Shown: positions 45,070 through 54,421 of the stretch, one piece after another | Layout: each line of letters starts with the position of its first letter | Numbering within the stretch: the stretch's first letter is position 1 | Assembly (NCBI GenBank): GCA_030248225.1 | Contig: JASANE010020100.1 | Coordinates: 1 to 64,000, forward strand | Origin: Trileptium ribeirensis | Taxonomy: Eukaryota > Nematoda > Enoplea > Enoplida > Thoracostomopsidae | Length of the DNA stretch: 64,000 nt | Direction: 5' to 3' | Program-made: the position numbers and the translations under genes | The notes under the pieces: generated by a model | Told to the model about the DNA's origin: nothing | Seen by the model: only the letters and a program-made list of their open reading frames with translations | Databases searched by the model: none

Positions 45070-46295
45070 GTGATAAGTATCCTATTCAAGAATCAATCAA
45101 CACAGTTGGTTGAAGTCTCTTGTGAAACAACGTTACCGAGTACTGATACTGGCGATTCATTTCGTTTTAAAATTGGTGAAAGCGCTTTTTATTTAATTGA
45201 TTTATTTGAAATATTTGTTTATATTGAATTTCAAATAATGAAGGGTGATGGTAAAGAGATTAAAGATGTATCTCTTAAAATTGCACCATGCAATATTTTG
45301 GGTATGCGCTGTTTGCATCCGTTGAGATGAAAATAAATGGGGAACCAATAACTTTAAACCAAAAAAATTACCCCTGGATGACATATATATTATACATGTT
45401 GCATATGAGTGAGGAACAAAGAAAACAATATTTAGCGGCATGTCTCTATAAACATATATGTTTGACGATCTTAAAGATAATGTAGGTTCCGTTTATCGAA
45501 ATGCACTAGTAATGGGATCACAAAAATGTGAAATGTATTTTCCGCTAATTATTGATGCACATTTAACTCCCAAATACCAACCACCAAAAACAAGATTAGC
45601 ATTTAAATTTACACGCAGCACACCATCTCTAGTACTATTGTACGAACCATCTAATAAATTTCAAATTCGAATTAATGATTTTCAGCTCTATATACCTAAA
45701 GCACAACTAACAAATCAAGCTCTCGAAATTCAGGAGAGAATTGCAGGAGTTATACTTCCTGCAATAAGATATAAAATAAACACACTGTCTGTTAAAAAAG
45801 GTCTACAAAACGTAGATTGGACAATTTTTAATGGTGTGTTACCTCGAAGAATTTACATATGGGGAATAACGCAGGAAGCGTATACAGGTGCAGCAAAGTC
45901 AAATTTGTTTAAACTAACTTTACCTGATTTGAATAGCTTTACAGTATTTTTGAATGATGATAGATACCCATGCAATATCTCCCTACCGTGTAAAGCTGGG
46001 AATGATATGAGACTGTTTTATAATACATTATATGCTTTAAATGGTAGAATTGAAAACTTAGGTTTGACTTAAGTTGGGTTTAGATACGGTGCAGGATATC
46101 AAATATTTTGTTTTAAGTAAAGATCACAGTAGTGATTGTAACTATATTTCAAACCCACCAGATGGACAGCTAAGACTATCAATAGATTTTGTAGAGGAAT
46201 TGAAACAAGCAATTGTAATATTTGCAATGGGAGAGTTTACCTCTGAACTACATATTAACTCAAACAGGGAAGTGTTTTGGAATAAAAAGTCTTAA
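45070..46295 (+). pseudogene. F54H12.2-type major capsid-like protein (element 1), frameshifted
   Basis: Four overlapping open pieces (45070-45330, 45288-45485, 45458-46072, 46074-46295). Shared with element 2: the FRFKIGESAFYLIDL opening strand, MKINGEPITLNQKNYPWMTY, LPRRIYIWGITQEAYTGA, LPDLNSFTVFLND and KDHSSDCNYISNPPDGQLRL. This family is annotated in many animal genomes as uncharacterized F54H12.2-like and fits a jelly-roll capsid role by neighbourhood. The TAA stop (46293-46295) is part of the next promoter-like motif. Confidence 0.75.
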
Positions 46296-46299
46296 AAGG
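46290..46299 (+). promoter_or_regulatory. Promoter-like motif before membrane protein gene (element 1)
   Basis: TCTTAAAAGG, 24 bp before ATG 46324; its TAA is the capsid-gene stop. Confidence 0.65.
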
Positions 46300-46323
46300 T
46301 CTAAAAATACATTTGTATTAAGT

Positions 46324-46810
46324 ATGGATAAAAAACGTTTAATTGTATTATATGCTGTATTACTTATAACAATTGTTGGTGAGACGGTTATATTGTTATT
46401 AAGTGTAAAGTGTACCACTGCTGAAAATTGTTTCAAAACTCTGTGTGTCGAAGACTGGAAAAAACGGTTCAAGTGAAAAATGGAACCCATCAAACGGTTA
46501 CGATATTCGATCGATTAATAAAACATCATCAAATTTACATTTCAACGTTCCACTCAAACCACTTAAAGGTCTTCAATGGAGCGCAAAAATGGTTTATCTG
46601 TTTAATGTGTTTGAACATTTATTTAACAAGTTATCGATATCTTATCTACACGGACTTATATTGGTACGATTGGTTTTTATTAATCGTGGATATACATTCA
46701 CCAACCATTATATGGGAGCGAGATTTATGAAACATCTCGTAACGTATGATTTGGATAAAGTGCTTCGTCATCGATACATTGGAATCAATATTCGCGAAGC
46801 GTATCAATAA
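46324..46810 (+). pseudogene. Membrane-anchored element protein (element 1), frameshifted
   Basis: N-terminal transmembrane helix (LIVLYAVLLITIVGETVILL), then C..C..DW, and after a frame change near 46470 a globular domain sharing NLHFNVPLKP, MVYLFNVFEHLF and a YIGINIREA end with the element 2 protein at 59731-60210. Looks like a type II membrane protein. Function unknown; a virion membrane or assembly role is conceivable. In element 1 it follows the capsid gene; in element 2 it is between PolB and integrase. Confidence 0.65.
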
Positions 46811-47022
46811 TGGATCTATATGTACCTAATGCATATCTGCATGCAGAAATTCCTATTGGCAAGCAAAGGTGGATGAGTTTCGTCATCAGTGTCAAGTAAC
46901 GGGTGATTATATTGATGGTCGTTCAAAAGAAGAGGAAAATTTAGCGCAGCTGCAACAGCAACGACGGGTAATGATCAAATTGGTTGATCATATTGTCAAA
47001 GAAATGAAGAACGGACAATAAT
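46810..47022 (+). pseudogene. Short ORF remnant after the membrane protein (element 1)
   Basis: ATG 46810 gives a 29-codon peptide (MDLYVPNAYLHAEIPI). A Gln/Glu-rich segment in another frame (ENLAQLQQQRRVMIKLVDHI) runs to TAA near 47022, suggesting one broken ~70-residue coiled-coil protein. No family recognised. Confidence 0.35.
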
Positions 47023-47110
47023 TTGATTATACATTGTATAAATTACCATGTATATACCCCTGAATTTATAATCGTGAAATTGTAAAAATATATTCTGTCA
47101 ATAAAAAATG

Positions 47111-47175
47111 AAAAAGCATAACGGTAGCCGCTAAGCCGTCTGATGATTCCCTTTGGCAAGGAAGAAATTTTTTAT
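47111..47175 (+). ncRNA. Type III hammerhead ribozyme (element 1)
   Basis: Core CTGATGA at 47140-47146 and GAAA at 47164-47167. Stem II is TTCC/GGAA (47147-47150 with 47160-47163). Stem I is ACGG (47121-47124) with CCGT (47136-47139), plus TAG/CTA above it. Cleavage triplet is ATA (47118-47120). Stem III is short and imperfect (A-rich 47111-47117 with T-rich 47169-47175). It lies downstream of the last plus-strand gene, in sense. Confidence 0.8.
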
Positions 47176-47179
47176 TAAA

Positions 47180-47690
47180 AACTTAATACAGTTTATCAAT
47201 AACAGAACTGTACAGTTTTTCATTAAATTCAATGTTTAGCATTGTACATGCATAAATAATGTCGCATCGGTTGTATCTAGACTCTTTCATGCATCTAGAA
47301 AACGCCATATGAGCCGCCTGACTTCACTGATCGTAGAAGCAAGCGTCGCATTCATCGTAATATTGCCGCTTCAGATTCTGCATTACCTTGTCAGCGTTGT
47401 CACCGACCTGCCGTCGATCGTTGAATCTCCCACGCACCAGTTGTTGTACTTTCTGGATATCAAGCGATAAGATGTCGTCAATACGCTCCAGAAACGATCC
47501 TCGTTGAAGTCGGTGCAGTCGTCCATTTGGTCGTACACGCGATCCGCAAATTGACGCGTCTTAAGATGCATCTATTCAAACATGCGTCCAGCTGATCCTC
47601 GATGTTGTCCCGGAACAGTGTTGGTGACGGAAGGTCCATTTCGGTAAATATATCCGTATCGGTAAGCAAATCCAAAGCCATTGTAAACAA
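47180..47690 (-). pseudogene. Unknown minus-strand ORF at the end of element 1, broken
   Basis: Reading leftward from ATG near 47690, open pieces lie in two frames (47478-47690, 47383-47571). A further segment to about 47190 has Cys-rich sequence (YYDECDACFYDQ, CMKESRYNRCDII). It faces the plus-strand genes across the ribozyme. No family recognised, and no counterpart was seen in element 2. Confidence 0.35.
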
Positions 47691-47739
47691 TGAACATGCG
47701 GTGCAGTTAGTTCATGTATAAATTGGAATCATCTGTTCA

Positions 47740-47920
47740 CCATATCTCACCCCACACAAAATCCCCATATATATTATATACCCACACACAAGTATTATAT
47801 ACCCCCACATATACCCCACATATATATTATATATCCCACAAAGTACCCCCACATATGTATTATATACCCCCACATATATATTATATACCCCCACAAAGTA
47901 CCCCACATATGCCCCCACAC
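47740..47920 (+). repeat. Minisatellite (CCCCCACATATATATTATATA units)
   Basis: Six or more irregular copies of a ~25-32-bp unit of CCCCCACA followed by TATATATTATATA. An isolated CCCCCACATATGTGGAGGGG palindrome follows near 48043. Confidence 0.85.
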
Positions 47921-49505
47921 AAGAAAATTACGTATATTAGAATTGTTTTAGAATAGAATTGTTAGAATTTAGTCAGAAGAATTCGTGTGTCGGTTGTGTT
48001 TATACAGTGAATTTTTAAAGACCATATGTCAACCCCGCTCACCCCCACATATGTGGAGGGGGGTAAAACCAGTATTTTCTATCCACTTATAAATGTCATC
48101 ATGAACATTTTAAAATATATTTGAACATTTCATGCTATTAGGAGATAAAATTTGTCTTCTACAATGAAGAGCAATATGGCATTTATGAGTTACTAACTGA
48201 TTACATGGCAGTCGCTGATATACATTACGTTTTTCGGCAATACATTAGTTGACAATCATGAGTTACGAATATATTTTGAGAAATGTACAATTCGAACCAC
48301 GTGGCTGCTAATTTATAAGCATAGAGATCTATCGGTTCGTGGTTCATGAGCTTTTAGTTTTTACTGGTTCGAAAATTGCTGAAAATTTTAAAATCTACTG
48401 CTACATCAGTTCGTGATAATTATATTAACAAATCCTCATCGTGAATGGTATTGGTTTAATAAATTACATACGCAAAAAATGATAAACATATCTCCAAACT
48501 ATGGCTTCTGTTTCTTATGCTTTTTTCGTTAATGTACAGGATGTGTCGCATATCTGCGGATGTCAAACAAAATATCTGCCATTAATTGTATGATTTTGCA
48601 GATCACTTTAGGTTAGGACAAAAAGTGAAATGGCATATTGCATTTTTTAAAATGTCAATATACACTTGAAAATAGAATGATTTAAATTTTTATTGATTCT
48701 AATGTTAACATACATTGAATGCCGACAGTTCAACCACCCAAGCAAGGGCGACATAAAACACATCTCACGTCGCGTTACTGTTAATATTTCAACAAAACCA
48801 AGGAATTACATTTAGCTGACAAGATGTTTAATTGACCGATAGTGGAAATTTATGATTATTAATACATGTTAAAAACTTGTTGTAAAATATCAGCCCGTTT
48901 TCACCATAAGTAAGCGAAGAACCTTTGTTGTTGGAAAATATTACAAATCTTTGTTGAAATCGTGCGATAGAAACATGACAATTGTAATTGTGCAAAAATT
49001 ATTTTTTCTGTCTGTGCTAAGATAGAGATATTTGACTTTTTATAATTGAATTGTGTATACCAAAGGTATTATATTTAAATTTTATATTTATATATTTTAG
49101 CATCATAACTGTGTCTAACAGTGTAGTTGGCTTTGGGTTTGCGCATTTCCAGTGATTTCTTATTCTAAATATCGCAAGATGGACCCGTAATTAACACTTT
49201 TTTGATTAAGGGGTTCTTCGACGTTTCCACTTATAACGGCTCACATAGGCTTTCGAGCAAAAAATGAAGTCTGGATTCCATGGCTCTTCATAACCACGCT
49301 ATACAGCATTTTTCACAGCCGGTTTTTTCGAGATTTGAACCAATGTTAAAAACATCCCGAAAAAGTTTCATGCTTCGCTAGACTTTAGTAAAAGGCTAAG
49401 TAGACTAAACTAAACTGGATTAACTGACATTCTTGCTTGTTTGAGAAAAACACATTTAACATGTTTGGTTTATTGTTGCAAACATGCAAACGATGTTGTC
49501 ATTGC
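47921..49505. other. AT-rich intergenic or intronic DNA, no gene recognised
   Basis: No supported ORF or exon on either strand. It probably belongs to the intron or upstream region of the glutaminyl-peptide cyclotransferase gene. Confidence 0.5.
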
Positions 49506-50783
49506 AGTGGGACCAGGGGCGGCGGGACGATTTTATAAGTGGGGGCTACAGACAGGCATTGATATAATTTGTATTAATAGCCCAGAATGTAATAAAACTC
49601 GATAGATATTAACGTTTCTCTAATTATTCACTATTACTGTAATTATTCTAGTATCCTTGTATATATCGCGTTATGAACCAATAGTGCCACGGTAATTGGC
49701 AAGAACATACCTTTGGCTAACCAAAGTGAATACGTCTGATTGAAATGTTAATTCATGAAATATTCATCTATAAGTTTGTTAAATTTTCCGCTTTACGCTA
49801 GAAACTATTCATCCACGGTATGCTGTTCTTCTTAGCATACTCCGTAGCAGTGACATAACAACAAGGAGCCTCTAGTAGCCCCCAAATCCCGAGCCTGATG
49901 TTAAAAACCAGTCAAACACGTTAATAAACTACCGTTTTAGTTTGCAAAATGGGGGTAAAACTTGAGTTTATACCCTATGTAATACCTAACATTAATTCGC
50001 CAATATGACGGTTTGATTCCTCTAGCTCCTGAGCGCAAAGATCATATTCAAATGTTTACCTAAATTGTAGGCAACGATGGTATTCCGCCACCTAGGAATC
50101 ACTAAAGGATTGCGAGCGATAGTGCTTCGAATAAGAAATACAACAGTTATTGCAAAATTGTTACCGTAGGGTTTATACATCAAACATCAAACAACATTAA
50201 ACCATCACATAGGCATCACAAGAGGGGGAGCTGCCAATCCCGCAATATCGTAGTACTACGGCAAAATGCTTAGCTTCAATAGTGCCTCTTGCGTGCGCCG
50301 TTGAGATAGACGGTCCGTTTTAATATATCAGCTTGGAAACTACGGGGATGGGGGGATTGTTCAACTGTGTACACAGGGGATTCTTAAACTGATCCAATAC
50401 TTCACGATTTGGCCCCTCTGGCTATGTAAGTAATGCCAGGGTTAAATGGGGGCAGCAACACAAAAATCACATCCTGATCGATCCATACACAGTATACCTT
50501 CATTATTGAGTCCTCATGTGAAGAGGTTCGACAATCGTGTAAATGACATTTAAAAACATTTAAATGAACACGTGACATTTAAAAACTATATATTTGAATA
50601 ACATCGTTTAAAATCACATTATTTTTTCTTCAACCCGACTGATGCTAGTATTCGGGAAAAAACTAAACAACAAAATAATTCACGCGATCTTGATATGCAA
50701 AGCAGTATGAATAATCGTTACACGCCAAAGTAAATGTTGTAAGTATAATATATATATATATTTCGGTGCACCGTACAGAATAG

Positions 50784-50861
50784 ATGTGTCATATCACTAA
50801 GAATATTCAGCATCTTTTGGAGCTTCAAAAGATGCTGAATATTCTTAGTGATGTGACACAT
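50784..50861. repeat. 36-bp inverted repeat with 6-nt loop inside the hAT-like element
   Basis: 50784-50819 and 50826-50861 are reverse complements with one mismatch, separated by GAGCTT. The right arm is the start of the Penelope RT fragment, so the left arm looks like an inverted duplication of its 5' end. Confidence 0.9.
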
Positions 50862-51045
50862 TTTAAAATTGCAAACTGTCAGGATCCTTATTTATCAACG
50901 GTCAGGTTCGAATCAAAAGTTACGAAACTGTTAGCACGGTTCAAAGGTCGCAAATACATTACACCTTTTCAATGCAAGAAATTGCTTCCCAGCGGCGGCT
51001 CACGTCCACCTATATATATATCAGCCATATATATATATTGTAGGA
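50826..51045 (+). pseudogene. Penelope-like RT fragment
   Basis: Open frame with MLNILSD, DPYLSTVRFE, YITPFQCKKLLPSG and SRPPIY, matching in order the RT region of the complete Penelope element at 10153-10340 (MAILDDD, YPYLSVVRTE, SIHQYRLLLASG, SRPPILYG). It belongs to a different subfamily and is cut off at a TATATA run near 51015. Confidence 0.7.
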
Positions 51046-51285
51046 AATAAAGTGACTAGGTAAACAAAATTCTGAGCAGGCTATAATCAAAACAAAAAAA
51101 TTTTCACAATATTACATTCTAATAATGTTTTAGAAGGTTCGTAGATTTGAATACACCAAGCCATCCGCAGGGATAGGTGATGGCTTGTTGATGTTCGAAA
51201 GTGGGGAGCGGAGCTTAGCCCCCACTTTTAAAAGTGGGGGGCTCAGCCCCCCTAGCTCCCCGGCTACGCCGCCCCTGAGTGGGAC

Positions 51286-51502
51286 ACTGCAGGAAGCTAG
51301 AAATGCTTAGCTCTTGCATCAAAAATAGATAATGTTTTAAATTTCGTTGCACATTTAGGTTATCTGTAGGTTATCGAGGTTGTTGAATGCTATAATTGTG
51401 TGGTATGTATTTAATACAACGAGGTTTAAACCAGTCACCCGAAGAATAACTGCAGAATTTTGTTTATTCATTTGCTGAAAATTTTGTTTTTCGAATTTTC
51501 AG
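51286..51502. other. Intron sequence upstream of the cyclotransferase exon
   Basis: No features other than the pyrimidine-rich 3' splice region at its end (TTTTTCGAATTTTCAG). Confidence 0.5.
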
Positions 51503-51629
51503 GACGTATTGGTTCTCTTGGATCTACTTGGATCGTCGGATACTTCAGTACCGGATAATTACGCCAATTGCTTCCCTGGTAGTAATCACATGTGCTCCCC
51601 GAACCTATACGCATACCTGCCTGAAATAG
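51503..51629 (+). CDS. Glutaminyl-peptide cyclotransferase, internal exon
   Basis: The exon lies between a good acceptor (TTTTCAG, ending 51502) and GT at 51630-51631. It reads 42 codons plus one base, beginning DVLVLLDLLGSSDT, the hydrophobic LLDLLG strand of QC enzymes (M28-type zinc enzymes that convert N-terminal Gln to pyroglutamate on secreted peptides). Its final base G joins phase-correctly to AG at the start of the next exon to give Glu, producing an EHKL helix where QC proteins have a similar EHEL. Catalytic exons farther upstream were not found in this window. Confidence 0.75.
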
Positions 51630-52567
51630 GTATTGTTTTGTAGTACCTCATATTGGAATACTATCCAACAAATAATTTAAAACAGATATTTAGTGATTTA
51701 ATTATAAATTTTTGGTACATTAAACCTGTCTAGCTGTGCGTCAATGGATCGTTTGTTCAAGCGATAAGTGTCAATGGTACAGAATTTCGTTTCTTAGGCC
51801 TGTTCGCAGCTGTAGGCTATTGGGCATCATCTATATGCCTTTACAAAGACGTTTTTCTAGCGTCTATTTTACACTGCTAAATTCATATTATTTTTAATTT
51901 ATTTTTAATGGGATATTAAAGTAATCTTCGTTGGGTCATGAATTACACGACATATATAGGAATAGTTGGTGTACATTGAGAAGATTTGATCTCTTTACAA
52001 TAGCATTGTTGAAATGTAGTCGGGTAACACCAATTCTTTGCTCGATGCTGGTGTAAGGCAGAACGATGATTTATTGTGTCAGAGTTTTGAGTAGCGTTGT
52101 ACACTTCTTGGCAACAGTATCTGCATTACAAGAATAAATTTTATGTTATTATCCACGTTAGAGTTCTAAGAAGACATTTTTTTACGTCAGCGTTCAAAAA
52201 TATTCAAAATGATAGGTGAGTGTTGATTGGTTTCACACTATTATAGGTTGACTGTTGATCATTTATGCAGTGTCTTAACCCAAAGAGTACACTTTGTAGA
52301 TGGTATTAGCTACATATTTAGCATAAACGAATTTGATTCTAAGGTAGCTAATGTGTTTAGGACGGTTTTTGTACTGTTTACAGTGATTGGTTTACGTTAA
52401 CAGGAAAAGGATAACGATGAATAATATGAAATAATGAAATTCAAATTTTATAAATTGTTCCTATTGTCTTGTCATATATTCGAAATGCTTACATTCGCAC
52501 AACCAAATTTTATATTAACTTATTAATTTTAAGTAATTGGCTGATAACGGATTTTCTTATGCTTTAG
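51630..52567. other. Intron of the cyclotransferase gene
   Basis: About 940 bp between a GTATTG donor and a TTTTCTTATGCTTTAG acceptor. No other feature seen. Confidence 0.6.
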
Positions 52568-52681
52568 AGCATAAACTAAAAAATGAACGCAGATGCCTCA
52601 AAAGCAACAGAAATATCTTCTCGCAAAATAACTTCCGGAGATCTTCTGTTGAAGATGATCACATACCCTTCCAAAAGAAAA
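52568..52681 (+). CDS. Glutaminyl-peptide cyclotransferase, next exon
   Basis: The exon follows the acceptor TTATGCTTTAG and ends before GTAAGT at 52682. Read in phase with the previous exon it gives EHKLKNERRCL and then the QC hallmark VEDDHIPF (residues 30-37 of the exon product), which holds active-site Asp/His residues near the zinc site. The exon ends in phase 1. The remaining C-terminal exon, expected to include the VLHLIP-type strand, is not seen before Polinton element 2 begins at 54.2 kb, so it may lie beyond the element. Confidence 0.8.
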
Positions 52682-54233
52682 GTAAGTTACGCGTTATTAT
52701 TTATTGCCACGCACCATAAAACTAGTAGCACTATCGAGATTGCAGAACGTAGTGAAACATAGGTACACCTAGGCCTATTGCGTGTACAGCCAATCAGCTC
52801 CCGATAGCATACATAGGTATGATATTTGTGAATATTACACAATACCACACAAGTTAGAACGAAACTAAGATCGGCAATAAGTTTCCTATGCCCGAAAAGC
52901 CCTCAAATGCAAGCGATAAGCCTTTCAGGACGTCACAATAAAGTTAAGAATGTTGGGTCGAGGAACCATGGGGCGCTATGCACCCCGTACCCATGAAACT
53001 GAGTCGCAGAGCAAAAGCAACACCGGTAATGAGTCTCTCATGCCCGAAAACCCTTAAGCAAAACTGTTCAGCCGCCCAGGACGTCAGAACAAATTTTTGA
53101 ATTTTGGGTCGAGGAACCACCAGAGTGCCACACCTCAAACCCCATAACTCCAGACCGGAGCTTTAATCGAAAACAAAAAATATGCGCATCGCCATTTATC
53201 ATTTTACTATGAAATAAAACTAACCATAGAAAAAATTCGAAAGTTAAAATAAAATAATCTTAACGGGTCAAAAACCCCACATTTTGACCACTGACCACGA
53301 AATCAGACACCAAATTAAAAAACGCCCGGGGATGTACATGCTAAATCGATTATGCCGGTTCGAAAATCGGCTAAGTTGTTCCCGAGTTATGGCCGATCAC
53401 ACACATAACACACAGACGGAATTTAAAAGCTTTCACCCCGGCAACACACAATCTCCGCTACGTTACATTACGTTCTGATAAGTTATCTTAAGGGGTGTAA
53501 TTAAAATATCCAATTGTTACATTTACACAGTAGTGATAAAAATTGTTTTTAATAAAACGAATCGAGCGGAGTATCCACTCAGCGTGATAGAAGGGAAAAT
53601 CTTGGAGACTTCTTTTTTGTCTGTCGGTATAACTTATAACTCCTCTCTGTTTCGATAAATTGTTGTAATATATTATTCTTCTGTTAGATAGGGCAACTTA
53701 TGAAGATGTGCGCTTTCATAGAACGCTAAAAGGTCCAACCTCATCTTCTCGGTCAAAATATCCGAAAATGATTTTGAAGGGTCCTTGTCAAGATGTGCCT
53801 ATTCGGTAATTTCTTCGTGGACAAAATCTTTACACATGTACCCGTAATCAGATAATCGAAATTTACAACTTTTCTGAAGAATATTTTTGTGGAAGCACTT
53901 CATGAGTAGTATAAAAAATGGGGGTTCTGGCACAGTCGTCAAGCTTGATTAATTACCTGTCACTTTTTTATTTTTTATTCGCGCGCTGATTGGCTGAAGG
54001 GAAATAAGGGGTGGGGCATCGTATTGTCAGGGTTTATAAAACATTGGGCGCGGTTTATTGAAGGAACAGTGTATAGTATATGCAGCATATGTTGATATGT
54101 ATATGTAGTATATATATAGATTATATAACTTTATAATATAAGTATTTAGCAACTAAAGTTAATCATATATATAACACTTCTAATAACTAAATATAAGCAT
54201 ATAGACGAAACGGTAGTGTAATAATAGACAGAC
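52682..54233. other. Intronic/intergenic DNA, no gene recognised
   Basis: Contains a diverged two-copy ~150-bp duplication (about 52865-53160, landmark CTATGCCCGAAAA and GTTGGGTCGAGGAACCA). GTTTATAAAAC near 54032 is a plausible TATA box on the plus strand, with no gene visible behind it. Confidence 0.5.
52865..53160 (+). repeat. Diverged ~150-bp tandem duplication
   Basis: Both halves share TCTCATGCCCGAAAA-like, CAGGACGTCA and TGGGTCGAGGAACCA in the same order, 150 bp apart. Confidence 0.7.
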
Positions 54234-54316
54234 AAACAAATTTCGTCCCTGCCAAGGGCACTCATCAGATGGCTTCCTTTCTCAATAGCTGAGATAGTGG
54301 CTACCATTATTTGTTT
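54234..54316 (-). ncRNA. Type III hammerhead ribozyme (element 2)
   Basis: Minus strand: stem III AAACAAA (54316-54310) pairs with TTTGTTT (54240-54234), 7 bp. Cleavage triplet is ATA (54310-54308). Stem I is ATGG (54307-54304) with CCAT (54272-54269), with a distal UCUCA/UGAGA hairpin inside. Core is CTGATGA (54268-54262), stem II GT(G)CCC/GGGAC with loop TTGGCA, then GAAA (54244-54241). It lies about 105 bp after the capsid stop, in sense. Confidence 0.9.
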
Positions 54317-54421
54317 TTTCTTTTTTATTTAAAAATCATTATGACATACAGTATACATCTCAAACAAACCTAAGCCTTAAGCTACAGTAATGAAGTAAAC
54401 CTATACCTTAGTGCTAAAACT

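Larger units (their letters stand above)
36278..47690 (+). mobile_element. Polinton/Maverick-like element 1, decayed
   Basis: Minimum span from the first promoter motif to the last recognisable ORF. Gene order is zinc finger/PolB, integrase, ATPase, 80-aa, 126-aa, NADAR, TBP-like, penton-like, basic protein, major capsid-like, membrane protein, hammerhead ribozyme, then a minus-strand ORF. Most long genes carry frameshifts. Terminal inverted repeats were not found by eye. It is a distinct subfamily from element 2, with low protein identity but the same gene order except for the membrane protein. Confidence 0.9.
49506..51285. mobile_element. hAT-like non-autonomous DNA transposon with 8-bp target duplication
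   Basis: The element runs 49514-51277. Its ends are CAGGGGCGGC... and ...GCCGCCCCTG, a perfect 10-bp terminal inverted repeat with the CAGGG start typical of hAT elements. The same octamer AGTGGGAC flanks it at 49506-49513 and 51278-51285, matching the 8-bp duplication made by hAT transposases. No transposase is encoded. A second internal inverted block of GTGGGGGC/GCCCCCAC type lies near each end. It contains a Penelope fragment and a long hairpin. Confidence 0.9.

Noticed and set aside
47180..47690. Odorant-binding-like interpretation of the Cys-rich minus-strand ORF
   Set aside because: There is no signal peptide and the cysteine spacing is broken by frameshifts, so the resemblance is too weak to name a family.
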